A stretch of DNA of 64,000 nt from Vibrio mediterranei (GCF_900088415.1 NZ_FLLQ01000005.1:372001-436000); one strand, 5' to 3'; shown: positions 18,837 to 27,009, counted from the first letter of the stretch. The notes: generated by a model not told the origin, from the letters alone. Made by a program: numbers and translations.

Positions 18837-20003
18837 TTAATCGATAATGATCAGTTCAGGTTCAGCTCGCTCTGATAGCCATTCTGCACCATCTTCAGTA
18901 ATGACGATGTTTTCTTCGTGAACCATAGATTTGCCCGGTGCGTAAACCATGCCTGGCTCTAGCGTCATCACCATACCTGGCTTCAAAATGGTGTTATCCG
19001 TCGCCGTATTTGATGGACGCTCAGTCAGCTCCATGCCTAAGCCATGACCCAGACGACCTACGTCATTACCTAGTGCACCGTTTGCTTCTAGTACTTTCCA
19101 CATCGCGTTATAGATATCAGTCGTTGTCGCGCCTGGCTTCGCTGCTTCAAAACCTTTTGTCGTCGCTTCATAAGTCGCTCGGTATGCCGCTTTTGTCTGC
19201 TCACTCGCATGTCCGAACGCCCAGTTACGGTCAAAGTCAGAGAAGTAACCATCGCGAACGGCACCGGTATCAATGATCAACACATCGCCCGGCTCAATAA
19301 TGCGGTCTGTTGGGCCCATAATGATGCTGTCGTAACCGTCCGGCCCTGAGCCTGCAATAATGTACGGGCACTCATCGGCACCTTCTAACAGCATGTCAAT
19401 ACGGAACTGTTTGCAAATCTCACGCTCCGTCATCCCTGCTTTTGCATATTCCGGCACCTTTTTGAAACCAACATTGGTGATGCGGCAGATTTCTCGTGTT
19501 TTTTCGATCTCTGCTTGAGACTTTATTTGACGAAGCTCATGCATCTCTAAAGACACATCAACAAAGTCTTTCTTAACCATGGTGGTCAGTTGTAGGTAGT
19601 TATTCACCGGCATACGTAAGTGGGATTCAATACCCAATGTCGCACCAACTCGGCCATGACGACACGGCAAGGAGTTCAAGGCACTCGCTACCAGACTAAT
19701 GCCGTCATCTTCTGGTCGAGGCGATGGCCAAGTAATGATGTTGTCAATCCAAGTACCTGCCATACCACTGGCACCGATTTCTGGAATAATCGCGATTGGT
19801 TTGCCTTCCGCTGGCACGATTACAAACCATGGGCGAGTTGGGCTGTGCCAGAACTGAGTATGAAAACCAGTAAAGTAACGAACATTTGGCTCGGTGGTAA
19901 AAATCATTGCATCCAGCTTCTTGTCATGCATGACTTTTTGAGCACGCTGGGTACGGTGTTCAAATTCAGATTGGTCAAACCCACGATTCAGAAAATTGTT
20001 CAT
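18837..20003 (-). CDS. M24-family hydrolase, copy 1 (Xaa-Pro peptidase/ectoine-hydrolase-like)
   Basis: The 388-residue protein has a creatinase-type N-terminal domain (about 1-160) and a pita-bread M24 domain. The metal ligands are visible: Asp in IIDTGAVRDGYFSDFDR, His in GHGLGMELTERPSN, Glu in LEPGMV and Glu in VHEENIVIT. Creatinase-like M24 proteins split C-N bonds; the EPNVRYFTGF and SPTRPWF blocks resemble ectoine hydrolases as I recall them, but this is not proof. A copy with a single amino-acid difference lies at 23827-24993. AGAGGC is well placed before the ATG. Confidence 0.85.
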   Translation of the reverse strand: MNNFLNRGFDQSEFEHRTQRAQKVMHDKKLDAMIFTTEPNVRYFTGFHTQFWHSPTRPWFVIVPAEGKPIAIIPEIGASGMAGTWIDNIITWPSPRPEDDGISLVASALNSLPCRHGRVGATLGIESHLRMPVNNYLQLTTMVKKDFVDVSLEMHELRQIKSQAEIEKTREICRITNVGFKKVPEYAKAGMTEREICKQFRIDMLLEGADECPYIIAGSGPDGYDSIIMGPTDRIIEPGDVLIIDTGAVRDGYFSDFDRNWAFGHASEQTKAAYRATYEATTKGFEAAKPGATTTDIYNAMWKVLEANGALGNDVGRLGHGLGMELTERPSNTATDNTILKPGMVMTLEPGMVYAPGKSMVHEENIVITEDGAEWLSERAEPELIIID

Positions 20004-20059
20004 TGGAGCCTCTTTGCTTGTTCTTATTAGACTTAGCTGTGGAGCAATTAAGTCTTATA

Positions 20060-20075
20060 GTTAATATTTGTGAAC
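20060..20075 (+). promoter_or_regulatory. GTTAAC-type element A (copy 1)
   Basis: GTTAATATTTGTGAAC: two related half-sites starting 10 bases apart. The same sequence occurs at 25050-25065. Confidence 0.45.
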
Positions 20076-20130
20076 GGTATGAGGGCAGTTTACTGATATT
20101 TGAGTTAAATAATGTGACCCGGATCCTACA

Positions 20131-20146
20131 GTTAACTATTGTTCAC
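20131..20146 (+). promoter_or_regulatory. GTTAAC-type element B (copy 1)
   Basis: GTTAACTATTGTTCAC, half-sites GTTAAC and GTTCAC spaced by exactly one helical turn. It is 128 bases before the M24 start, as is its counterpart at 25121. Confidence 0.55.
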
Positions 20147-20245
20147 TATTGAGACTGAAAATCCCTTTTAACTTTGATTTTCATCAAGTTTAGTTTCCTT
20201 TAGTGAACTAAAAGGTTAAGAGACATTCGAAATAAGATGAGATTG

Positions 20246-20261
20246 GTTACATTTAGTTAAT
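20246..20261 (+). promoter_or_regulatory. GTTAAC-type element C
   Basis: GTTACATTTAGTTAAT has the same 10-base spacing of GTTAC and GTTAA. It lies before the DauR-like regulator gene and may serve autoregulation. Confidence 0.4.
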
Positions 20262-20332
20262 GCGTGGGTTGATTTCCAGCCAACATCAAGGGACAATGAA
20301 TCTCAAGTTAAAGTTAACAGTAGTGGTCTATA

Positions 20333-21010
20333 ATGAATGCATCAGCTTATAAGTCATTTAACGTCAAGTTCACTGAAATTGATCGACAATATCTTGAGTC
20401 CAATTTTCGACTAGCGGAAACCATTGCAGACTTTATCGGTCCGCACTGTGAAGTGGTCATTCACTCGTTTGAGAGCTTTGAAAAGTCCGTAGTGAAGATC
20501 GTCAACGGACATCACACCGGTCGTGAAGTGGGGTCACCAATCACAGATATGGGATTGCGAATGCTAAGCGCATTCGAAAGGACAGGGGAAGTAACTCCTA
20601 AAAGCTACTTTACTAACAGTAAAGACGGCTCACTATTAAAATCAACAACATGTGTGCTTGCAGGAGAAAATGGCAAACCCATTGGGCTGTTCTGTATTAA
20701 TATGAACTTATCACACCCTTTCCCTGAAATTATCAAAACTTTAATGCCAGATGCTTCATTACCTCATGTTGGTGTACATGAAAACTTTAGCTCTTCGGCT
20801 ACTGATGTTATTGAGCAAGCCCTTGAACATGCGATTGAAGAAGTGCAGAACGACGCTTCGATCAATCTAAAAAGCAAGAATAAGGCGATCACTAAGGTCC
20901 TATTTGATAATGGTATTTTCGAACTAAAAGAGGCTACTGGGTTAGCTTCTGAACGTTTGGGTATTACACGCCATGCAATCTATAAGTACATTCGAGAGTT
21001 CAAAGCCTAA
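20333..21010 (+). CDS. YheO/DauR-type transcriptional regulator
   Basis: The 225-residue protein has a YheO-like PAS domain (about residues 15-140; LAETIADFIGPHCEVVIHSFE and CVLAGENGKPIGLFCINMNLS) and a C-terminal helix-turn-helix (KEATGLASERLGITRHAIYKYIRE). DauR represses D-arginine use in Pseudomonas, and relatives often sit beside amino-acid catabolic genes. It stands between the two M24 modules and is the obvious regulator of the island. The start codon has no strong ribosome binding site. Confidence 0.86.
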   Translation: MNASAYKSFNVKFTEIDRQYLESNFRLAETIADFIGPHCEVVIHSFESFEKSVVKIVNGHHTGREVGSPITDMGLRMLSAFERTGEVTPKSYFTNSKDGSLLKSTTCVLAGENGKPIGLFCINMNLSHPFPEIIKTLMPDASLPHVGVHENFSSSATDVIEQALEHAIEEVQNDASINLKSKNKAITKVLFDNGIFELKEATGLASERLGITRHAIYKYIREFKA

Positions 21011-21031
21011 CGGGCGTTTACCCCGGATCCT

Positions 21032-21066
21032 AAAATTAAGCCTCACAATAAGTGAGGCTTAATTTT
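21032..21066. terminator. Bidirectional terminator after the DauR-like gene
   Basis: AAAATTAAGCCTCAC and GTGAGGCTTAATTTT form a 15-bp stem between converging genes. Confidence 0.88.
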
Positions 21067-22022
21067 CAATTGTTGACGCTTAAAGCCACTTGATGCTTCT
21101 TGGACGAAGGCCTAACAAAAATAACCATACCGCCAACAATTAGTCCCATTGCAACCACTCTAAGTATTGTCAGCTCTTCATTAAAAACAAAAGTTCCAAT
21201 TAAGAAGGCAGATACTGGAATTAAGTTTAAAGCCATACTGCTCCCATCAACTCCAACCCTCTCAATACCATAGATGTATACCAGATAGCCTAAACCGGAT
21301 ACACAAGTTCCTAATATCATTACGCAGAGCAGTTTATAAGAAGGGGTAAGTAATAACTGGATACCGCTAAAATTTACTCCGTCGAAGAGTAGGTAAAAGA
21401 AGAACCCCAGAGCAGCAAAACCGAATTGGTAAAACATTGTCTGAGCCCCACCGTACTTCTGAGCCAATTGTGCCCGTAGGTGAGTCACCGAAGCAAAACT
21501 CACCACGCTCAACAAGCAAATGAAATGACCAATATTCAATCCTTGTTGCGAACTTGAAGGTGAGAAGACCAATAACGTCACCCCAACAAGAGCAATAAAC
21601 GCAGCCCCCATCTGAGTCAAGGTAAACCGCTCGCTATAGAACAGCGTACCCATCAATAGAATGGCAATAGGGACTAGCCCTTGAATAACTCCATTTTCAG
21701 AAATAGTAATGTAATCAAGGGAAAGAAAAGAGAAAAAGCTAAATAATCCTTGGCCAACGACACCACATAAAAATAGTTTCAAAACATCTCTACGATTCTG
21801 CCAACTAAACCGAAAAACTTGCCTTGATTTTGTTGGCGACTGTCCAAAGAAAAGAGACACTGCCAAGACGATGAATAATACAGCAAAAGCAATCACGTAG
21901 CGTAGCCATACCAGGACCTTCGCATCAATGACGCTGAGAGGCAAGGTTGCTAAAGAGCCCTCGGTACCCCACAACAACGCAACTGAAATCGCTGCAATCC
22001 ATCCCTTAGCAGTGTTTGTCAT
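21066..22022 (-). CDS. EamA/DMT-family transporter, copy 2
   Basis: A 318-residue membrane protein with two EamA repeats, beginning KGWIAAISVALLWGTEGSLATLP. It is closely similar to the next gene (copy 3) and more distantly to copy 1, sharing the ENGVIQGL block and the VGVDGSSMALNLIP block. It begins 2 bases after the stop of copy 3, so the two are translated from one message. The pair might form a heteromer, but each has the full ten-segment length. Confidence 0.88.
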   Translation of the reverse strand: MTNTAKGWIAAISVALLWGTEGSLATLPLSVIDAKVLVWLRYVIAFAVLFIVLAVSLFFGQSPTKSRQVFRFSWQNRRDVLKLFLCGVVGQGLFSFFSFLSLDYITISENGVIQGLVPIAILLMGTLFYSERFTLTQMGAAFIALVGVTLLVFSPSSSQQGLNIGHFICLLSVVSFASVTHLRAQLAQKYGGAQTMFYQFGFAALGFFFYLLFDGVNFSGIQLLLTPSYKLLCVMILGTCVSGLGYLVYIYGIERVGVDGSSMALNLIPVSAFLIGTFVFNEELTILRVVAMGLIVGGMVIFVRPSSKKHQVALSVNN

Positions 22023-22024
22023 GG

Positions 22025-22984
22025 TTAATTACTCTCAGCCAGTTTTGCTTCAACTTCTGGCTCTTTTTTGTGAGCAAATTTCATAAACATCATCATGGAG
22101 CCAATAACGACAGCAATGGCTATCAATCTCATTGGCGTCACCGCTTCACCGAGAGCGAAAACGGCAAGCACGAACGAAGATAATGGCATTAAGTTCAGCG
22201 CCATACCTGTCCCGTCTACACCTACTCTTTCCATTGCATAGATATAAATTAGGTAACTGATACCAGAAATACCGACACCCAAAATAGTGATGCAAATAAT
22301 ACGCAATGGCGAAGAGAAAATACCTAGAGCAGAAGAGAAGTCCGCACCAACAAATAGTAAGTAGATCCCGAAGCCAATCGCTGCGAATACGAACTGATGA
22401 TACATGGTCGCAACTGAACCGTATTTCTCTGCAAGCTTAGCCCGTGCATAAGCCATTGTTGAGAAACTCGCTGCACTGGCAAAACAGATTAAGTGACCAA
22501 TGTTAAAACCGCTGCCTTCGACAGATGGGTCCATGACTAGAATCGCCACACCTGCAAATGCGCCTACCGCCGCTACAATTTGCAGTACGGTAAATCTCTC
22601 GCCGTGGCGCAGAAAGCCCACGCAAAGGATGATAATTGGGATTAACCCCTGTATAACGCCATTTTCAGATGCAGTGATATAGTCCAAAGAAAGAAACGAC
22701 AGGAAACTAAATGCGCCCTGACCAATAATCCCACAAGAAGCAGCCCAAAAGATATCATGGCGATTTTCCCAATTAAGTTTAAAGTCGACTTTTTTCTGTG
22801 GCTTACCAATCGCGTTGCTCACCTTGATAATGACAAAAAGGGTCATGAAAGCAACAGTATAACGAACCCAAACTAGCACTTGAGCGTCCATAACTTCTAA
22901 GATTGGCGTACCGACAATCCATGGAATACCCCATAACAAACCGATAAATATGGCTGCGATCCAGCCTTTTACTGTATTACTCAT
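22025..22984 (-). CDS. EamA/DMT-family transporter, copy 3
   Basis: A 319-residue membrane protein of the EamA family (KGWIAAIFIGLLWGIPWIVG; ASENGVIQGLIPIII; VGVDGTGMALNLMPLSSF). It lies 9 bases downstream of the racemase-family gene and directly upstream of copy 2, so all four minus-strand genes from M24 copy 2 down probably form one operon. Substrate unknown; the neighbours suggest an amino acid or its derivative. Confidence 0.88.
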   Translation of the reverse strand: MSNTVKGWIAAIFIGLLWGIPWIVGTPILEVMDAQVLVWVRYTVAFMTLFVIIKVSNAIGKPQKKVDFKLNWENRHDIFWAASCGIIGQGAFSFLSFLSLDYITASENGVIQGLIPIIILCVGFLRHGERFTVLQIVAAVGAFAGVAILVMDPSVEGSGFNIGHLICFASAASFSTMAYARAKLAEKYGSVATMYHQFVFAAIGFGIYLLFVGADFSSALGIFSSPLRIICITILGVGISGISYLIYIYAMERVGVDGTGMALNLMPLSSFVLAVFALGEAVTPMRLIAIAVVIGSMMMFMKFAHKKEPEVEAKLAESN

Positions 22985-22993
22985 TGTTCTTTC

Positions 22994-23764
22994 CTATAGA
23001 TTTAGTAATTTTCCGTAACCTGGACATTGAGCTTTCTTACCAACTAGGTGCATGGCATGCCAAAACATAGCCGAGTTGCTACAAACAACCGGGATGTTGA
23101 ACTTGTCTTCAATTTCTTGGATATGATCTAGAACTCGAAGGTTGGTGCAGGACATAAACACAAGGTCTGCGCCCGATTCAGGTAAGATAGTTTCTAATGC
23201 CTCCAACATGGATGCTTTGGAGATCTTGGTAATGTCGGTATCCTTCTCGATCCCCAATGAGCCTAAAATGCATACCTCAAACCCAGCAGCCGTCAATTGG
23301 TTGTAGAGAGGGAAGTTCACCTCTGTTGGATAAGGAGAAAATACGGCGATCTTGCGTGCGCCTAAGTGCCTAAATGCAGCTTGAGCAGCAGTCCATGGAT
23401 TAGTAGCTGGGATATCCCCACGGTTTTTCGTGAGCAGCTGTCCAACCTTTTCTTCCCCAATAATGATTGAGGCAGAGGTACAGCCAAAGGCCATCACATC
23501 CATTGGTAAACCCGTTGCTATCAGATCCGATGCTTCACTGATACCCGTGGCAATTTGATCCAGCGCTTCCGGCGTCATTTCACTGCTGTAATAAACACGA
23601 GAACTAAATACGCCCGCCTGCGTTCCCAATAACTTTGCCCAATCCATTTCTAGCGAATGGTCAGTGCTGAGTTGAACTAACCCGATATGCACCCGATCAA
23701 TCCGAGGGGCTTGTGTATGCGACAGGGTAATTTCCCAATCTTTAAACTCTTGTAAGGTTTCCAT
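22994..23764 (-). CDS. Asp/Glu racemase superfamily protein (maleate isomerase/EutA-like)
   Basis: A 256-residue protein with the two-cysteine active site of the Asp/Glu/hydantoin racemase fold: Cys in AFGCTSASIIIG and Cys in FMSCTNLRVLD. The order of motifs and length fit the maleate isomerase/arylmalonate decarboxylase branch, which includes EutA of ectoine utilisation clusters. The family isomerises or racemises small acids and amino acids. It lies between M24 copy 2 and the EamA pair. Its role could be to invert a stereocentre ahead of the ammonia-lyase (inference). Confidence 0.8.
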   Translation of the reverse strand: METLQEFKDWEITLSHTQAPRIDRVHIGLVQLSTDHSLEMDWAKLLGTQAGVFSSRVYYSSEMTPEALDQIATGISEASDLIATGLPMDVMAFGCTSASIIIGEEKVGQLLTKNRGDIPATNPWTAAQAAFRHLGARKIAVFSPYPTEVNFPLYNQLTAAGFEVCILGSLGIEKDTDITKISKASMLEALETILPESGADLVFMSCTNLRVLDHIQEIEDKFNIPVVCSNSAMFWHAMHLVGKKAQCPGYGKLLNL

Positions 23765-23826
23765 ATTGTTTTCTCGTCTAGGTGCTTCCCTGAATATCAG
23801 GCAGACAGAGAAGCACTTTGGGGGGA

Positions 23827-24993
23827 TTAATCGATAATGATCAGTTCAGGTTCCGCACGCTCAGATAGCCACTCCGCACCATCTTCGGTAATGACGATGT
23901 TTTCTTCGTGAACCATAGATTTGCCCGGTGCGTAAACCATGCCTGGCTCTAGCGTCATCACCATGCCTGGCTTCAACACAGTATTGTCTGTCGCAGTGTT
24001 TGATGGACGCTCTGTCAGCTCCATGCCTAAACCATGACCCAGACGACCCACGTCATTACCTAGTGCACCGTTTGCTTCTAGTACTTTCCACATCGCGTTA
24101 TAGATATCAGTCGTTGTCGCGCCTGGCTTCGCGGCTTCAAAACCTTTTGTCGTCGCTTCATAAGTCGCTCGGTATGCCGCTTTTGTCTGCTCACTCGCAT
24201 GTCCAAATGCCCAGTTACGGTCAAAGTCAGAGAAGTACCCATCGCGAACGGCACCGGTATCAATGATCAACACATCGCCCGGCTCAATAATGCGGTCTGT
24301 TGGGCCCATAATGATGCTGTCGTAACCGTCCGGCCCTGAGCCTGCAATAATATACGGGCACTCATCGGCACCTTCTAACAGCATGTCAATTCGGAACTGT
24401 TTACAAATCTCACGCTCTGTCATCCCTGCTTTTGCATATTCCGGCACCTTCTTGAAACCAACATTGGTGATGCGGCAAATTTCTCGTGTTTTTTCGATCT
24501 CTGCTTGAGACTTTATTTGACGAAGCTCGTGCATCTCTAAAGACACATCAACAAAGTCTTTCTTAACCATGGTGGTCAGTTGTAAGTAGTTATTCACTGG
24601 CATACGTAAGTGGGATTCAATACCCAATGTCGCACCAACTCGGCCATGACGACACGGCAATGAGTTCAACGCACTCGCTACCAAACTAATGCCGTCATCC
24701 TCTGGTCGAGGCGATGGCCAAGTAATGATGTTGTCAATCCAAGTACCTGCCATACCACTGGCGCCGATTTCTGGAATAATCGCGATTGGTTTGCCTTCCG
24801 CTGGCACGATTACAAACCATGGGCGAGTTGGGCTGTGCCAGAACTGAGTATGAAAACCAGTAAAGTAACGAACATTTGGCTCGGTGGTAAAAATCATTGC
24901 ATCCAGCTTCTTGTCATGCATGACTTTTTGAGCACGCTGGGTACGGTGTTCAAATTCAGATTGGTCAAACCCACGATTCAGAAAATTGTTCAT
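23827..24993 (-). CDS. M24-family hydrolase, copy 2
   Basis: At the protein level it equals copy 1 at 18837-20003 apart from a single Ile to Val change in DNTVLKPGM. The DNA differs at many silent sites near the 3' end but is the same over the first part of the gene and about 90 bases upstream. All M24 metal ligands are kept, so both copies should be active. It heads an operon with the racemase-family gene and two EamA genes. Function as for copy 1. Confidence 0.85.
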   Translation of the reverse strand: MNNFLNRGFDQSEFEHRTQRAQKVMHDKKLDAMIFTTEPNVRYFTGFHTQFWHSPTRPWFVIVPAEGKPIAIIPEIGASGMAGTWIDNIITWPSPRPEDDGISLVASALNSLPCRHGRVGATLGIESHLRMPVNNYLQLTTMVKKDFVDVSLEMHELRQIKSQAEIEKTREICRITNVGFKKVPEYAKAGMTEREICKQFRIDMLLEGADECPYIIAGSGPDGYDSIIMGPTDRIIEPGDVLIIDTGAVRDGYFSDFDRNWAFGHASEQTKAAYRATYEATTKGFEAAKPGATTTDIYNAMWKVLEANGALGNDVGRLGHGLGMELTERPSNTATDNTVLKPGMVMTLEPGMVYAPGKSMVHEENIVITEDGAEWLSERAEPELIIID

Positions 24994-25049
24994 TGGAGCC
25001 TCTTTGCTTGTTCTTATTAGACTTAGCTGTGGAGCAATTAAGTCTTATA

Positions 25050-25065
25050 GTTAATATTTGTGAAC
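25050..25065 (+). promoter_or_regulatory. GTTAAC-type element A (copy 2)
   Basis: GTTAATATTTGTGAAC, the same as at 20060-20075. Confidence 0.45.
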
Positions 25066-25120
25066 GGTATGAGGGCAGTTTACTAACATTTAAGTTAAAT
25101 AATGTGACCACAGACACAAG

Positions 25121-25136
25121 GTTAACTATAGTTCAC
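25121..25136 (+). promoter_or_regulatory. GTTAAC-type element B (copy 2)
   Basis: GTTAACTATAGTTCAC is kept, although the bases just before it differ strongly between the two copies. That suggests selection on the motif. Confidence 0.55.
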
Positions 25137-25183
25137 TGAATGGCGTTATTTAGAGGTAAAATCGTGATCCAAACCTCACAAAA

Positions 25184-25199
25184 GTGACATATAGTTAAC
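25184..25199 (+). promoter_or_regulatory. GTTAAC-type element D
   Basis: GTGACATATAGTTAAC has half-sites 10 bases apart. An isolated ATAGTTACC half-site follows at 25234-25242. Confidence 0.45.
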
Positions 25200-25300
25200 T
25201 TTACCATTGACCAATCGGAATAAAAGTAGTCATATAGTTACCAAGAGTTGATTTTATCTTGAATAAAAAAGCCACTCTCAAAATGACATACGTCAATAAA

Positions 25301-25316
25301 GTTAACTAAAGTTACC
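25301..25316 (+). promoter_or_regulatory. GTTAAC-type element E, before ridA
   Basis: GTTAACTAAAGTTACC lies about 70 bases upstream of the ridA start, a place where a bound regulator would touch the promoter. Confidence 0.5.
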
Positions 25317-25383
25317 TAATCGGAAATGAAGTTTGCTAACATTCACTTCCGATGTTAGAAGTTAAAGAGGCAAGAGATTAAAA

Positions 25384-25770
25384 ATGAAAACTAAAGTACA
25401 TACTGACAACGCACCAGCAGCTATTGGCCCTTATGTTCAAGGCACTGTTTTCCAAGATTTAGTGTTTACATCTGGTCAACTTCCACTTGATCCAAAAACA
25501 ATGGCTTTTGTCGAGGGCGGCATTACAGAGCAATCACGCATGTCACTTGCAAATCTAAAAGCAGTACTGGAAGAGGCTGGCGCTTCAATGGAGACAGTTG
25601 TTAAAACAACATGTTTTCTATCTAACATGGAAGACTTCGCTGCCTTTAACGAAGTGTACACAGAAGTATTTGGTACAGAAAATGCCCCTTCTCGCTCATG
25701 CGTAGAGGCTGCAAGATTGCCAAAAGATGCGCTTGTTGAAGTAGAAGCGATCGCTTACGTCATCAAATAA
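25384..25770 (+). CDS. RidA-family enamine/imine deaminase
   Basis: A 128-residue RidA/YjgF protein: TDNAPAAIGPYVQGTVFQDLVFTSGQ at the N-terminus and the family block ENAPSRSCVEAARLPKDALVEVEAIA, whose arginine holds the carboxylate. RidA hydrolyses 2-aminoacrylate and other imines released by PLP lyases. The next gene is a diaminopropionate ammonia-lyase, which makes exactly such an intermediate, so this copy is probably dedicated to it. A hairpin terminator separates the two. Confidence 0.93.
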   Translation: MKTKVHTDNAPAAIGPYVQGTVFQDLVFTSGQLPLDPKTMAFVEGGITEQSRMSLANLKAVLEEAGASMETVVKTTCFLSNMEDFAAFNEVYTEVFGTENAPSRSCVEAARLPKDALVEVEAIAYVIK

Positions 25771-25779
25771 AATACTACG

Positions 25780-25810
25780 AAAAGGTCATACCCTCTCGAT
25801 GACCTTTTTT
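25780..25810 (+). terminator. Terminator after ridA
   Basis: AAAAGGTCAT and ATGACCTTTT form a stem followed by two more Ts. It lies only about 30 bases before dpaL, so read-through or a separate promoter must serve dpaL. Confidence 0.75.
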
Positions 25811-25839
25811 CTCTCAACTTTATCCATTAAGTGTGCCCT

Positions 25840-27009
25840 ATGCTAAATCTATCTAAAAACTCATTCTTTTCAGGAAATAAAAGCGAACTCTTTAGTGTTG
25901 AGCAAGCCAAACAAGCCCGAGCCTTTCATTCTCAGATCGACGGCTACCAACCAACACCTCTCGTTTCTTTACCAGCACTAGCACAGCAACTAGGTGTCAA
26001 AGCCATACTTGTGAAAGACGAATCTAAGCGTTTTGGGCTTAACGCTTTCAAAGTCTTGGGTGGCTCATACGCTCTGGGACGTCAATTAGCAAAACACCTT
26101 AATGTTGATATTGCAGAGATCGACCTAAAAACGGTTTCCTCCAAACTGGAAGCACCACTAACCTTTGCAACCGCGACCGCAGGTAACCATGGTACTGGCG
26201 TTGCATGGGCCGCTCGTGAAATGGGGCAGCAAGCGGTTGTATATATGCCGAAAGGCTCTCCACAAGCAAGTGTCGACCGTATTCGTGGCCTTGGTGCAGA
26301 ATGTATTGTTACTGAAGTTAACTACGACGATACCGTTAGACTTGCGAATGACACGGCTCAGGCCAATGGTTGGATGTTGGTTCAAGACACAGCTTGGGAT
26401 GGCTATGAAGAAATTCCAACTTGGATTTCACAAGGTTATATGACAATGGCTGATGAAGCCGTGGATCAAATCGAGCAACTTGGTTTTGAAGCACCTAGCC
26501 ATGTTATTCTCCAAGCGGGTGTAGGAGCGATGGCCGGTGGAGTACTAGGTTACCTAGCAGATAGATTGGACCCAACTAAGTTTGACACTATCATTGCAGA
26601 GCCAAAAGCCGCAGATTGTATCTATCGCTCTGGTACAAGCGAAGCAGGTAATATGGTTAATGTTACTGGCGATCTTAGCTCTATCATGGCAGGTTTAGCT
26701 TGTGGTGAACCAAATCCTGTTACATGGCCTATTTTAAGAGATTGCAGCCGCTATTTTATCGCCGTTGAGGATAAGGTCTCAGCAACGGGAATGCGCATGT
26801 ATGGTAACCCACTCGCAGGCGATCAAGCGATTACCAGCGGTGAGTCTGGTGCGATTACTCTCGGGGCACTAAACGAAATTGTGAAACACGACGGTAATGT
26901 TGGCCTTAATGAAGAATCGGTAGTCCTACTCTTCAGTACGGAAGGTGACACAAACCCTGAGCGCTACCGCCGAATCGTTTGGGAAGGTGCTTTCTCAACA
27001 AGTGAATAG
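25840..27009 (+). CDS. dpaL: Diaminopropionate ammonia-lyase
   Basis: About 389 residues of the fold II PLP enzyme type, close in length to E. coli DpaL/YgeX. The PLP lysine is in KDESKRFGLNAFKVLGGSYA and the phosphate-binding and ring-binding loops are ATAGNHGTGVAWAAR and QAGVGAMAGGVLG. The enzyme turns 2,3-diaminopropionate (both enantiomers in E. coli) into pyruvate and two ammonia. ATG at 25840 is used; an in-frame GTG at 25831 is also possible and neither has a strong ribosome binding site. With RidA it forms the final step of the island. Confidence 0.88.
   Translation: MLNLSKNSFFSGNKSELFSVEQAKQARAFHSQIDGYQPTPLVSLPALAQQLGVKAILVKDESKRFGLNAFKVLGGSYALGRQLAKHLNVDIAEIDLKTVSSKLEAPLTFATATAGNHGTGVAWAAREMGQQAVVYMPKGSPQASVDRIRGLGAECIVTEVNYDDTVRLANDTAQANGWMLVQDTAWDGYEEIPTWISQGYMTMADEAVDQIEQLGFEAPSHVILQAGVGAMAGGVLGYLADRLDPTKFDTIIAEPKAADCIYRSGTSEAGNMVNVTGDLSSIMAGLACGEPNPVTWPILRDCSRYFIAVEDKVSATGMRMYGNPLAGDQAITSGESGAITLGALNEIVKHDGNVGLNEESVVLLFSTEGDTNPERYRRIVWEGAFSTSE

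Larger units (their letters stand above)
20004..20332. promoter_or_regulatory. Divergent control region of M24 copy 1 and the DauR-like regulator
   Basis: These 329 bases contain several GTTAAC-like elements and no gene. The first 140 bases next to the M24 start are the same as, or very similar to, those upstream of M24 copy 2. The region probably drives both the M24 operon and the divergent regulator. Confidence 0.6.
24994..25383. promoter_or_regulatory. Divergent control region of M24 copy 2 and ridA
   Basis: 390 bases without a gene. It begins with the sequence shared with copy 1 and continues with further GTTAAC-like elements up to ridA, so both divergent units may answer to the same regulator. 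Confidence 0.6.

Noticed and set aside
18837..20003. Naming the M24 genes doeA (ectoine hydrolase).
   Set aside because: Similarity is from memory of motif blocks only, and the expected doeB deacetylase and the doeC/doeD genes are absent. The family-level name is safer.
20116..21032. The string CCCGGATCCTA occurs near both ends of the DauR-like gene, suggesting target-site duplication of an insert.
   Set aside because: The upstream region of M24 copy 1 aligns with that of copy 2 without a gap across the first string, so it is not an insertion boundary. The match is probably chance.
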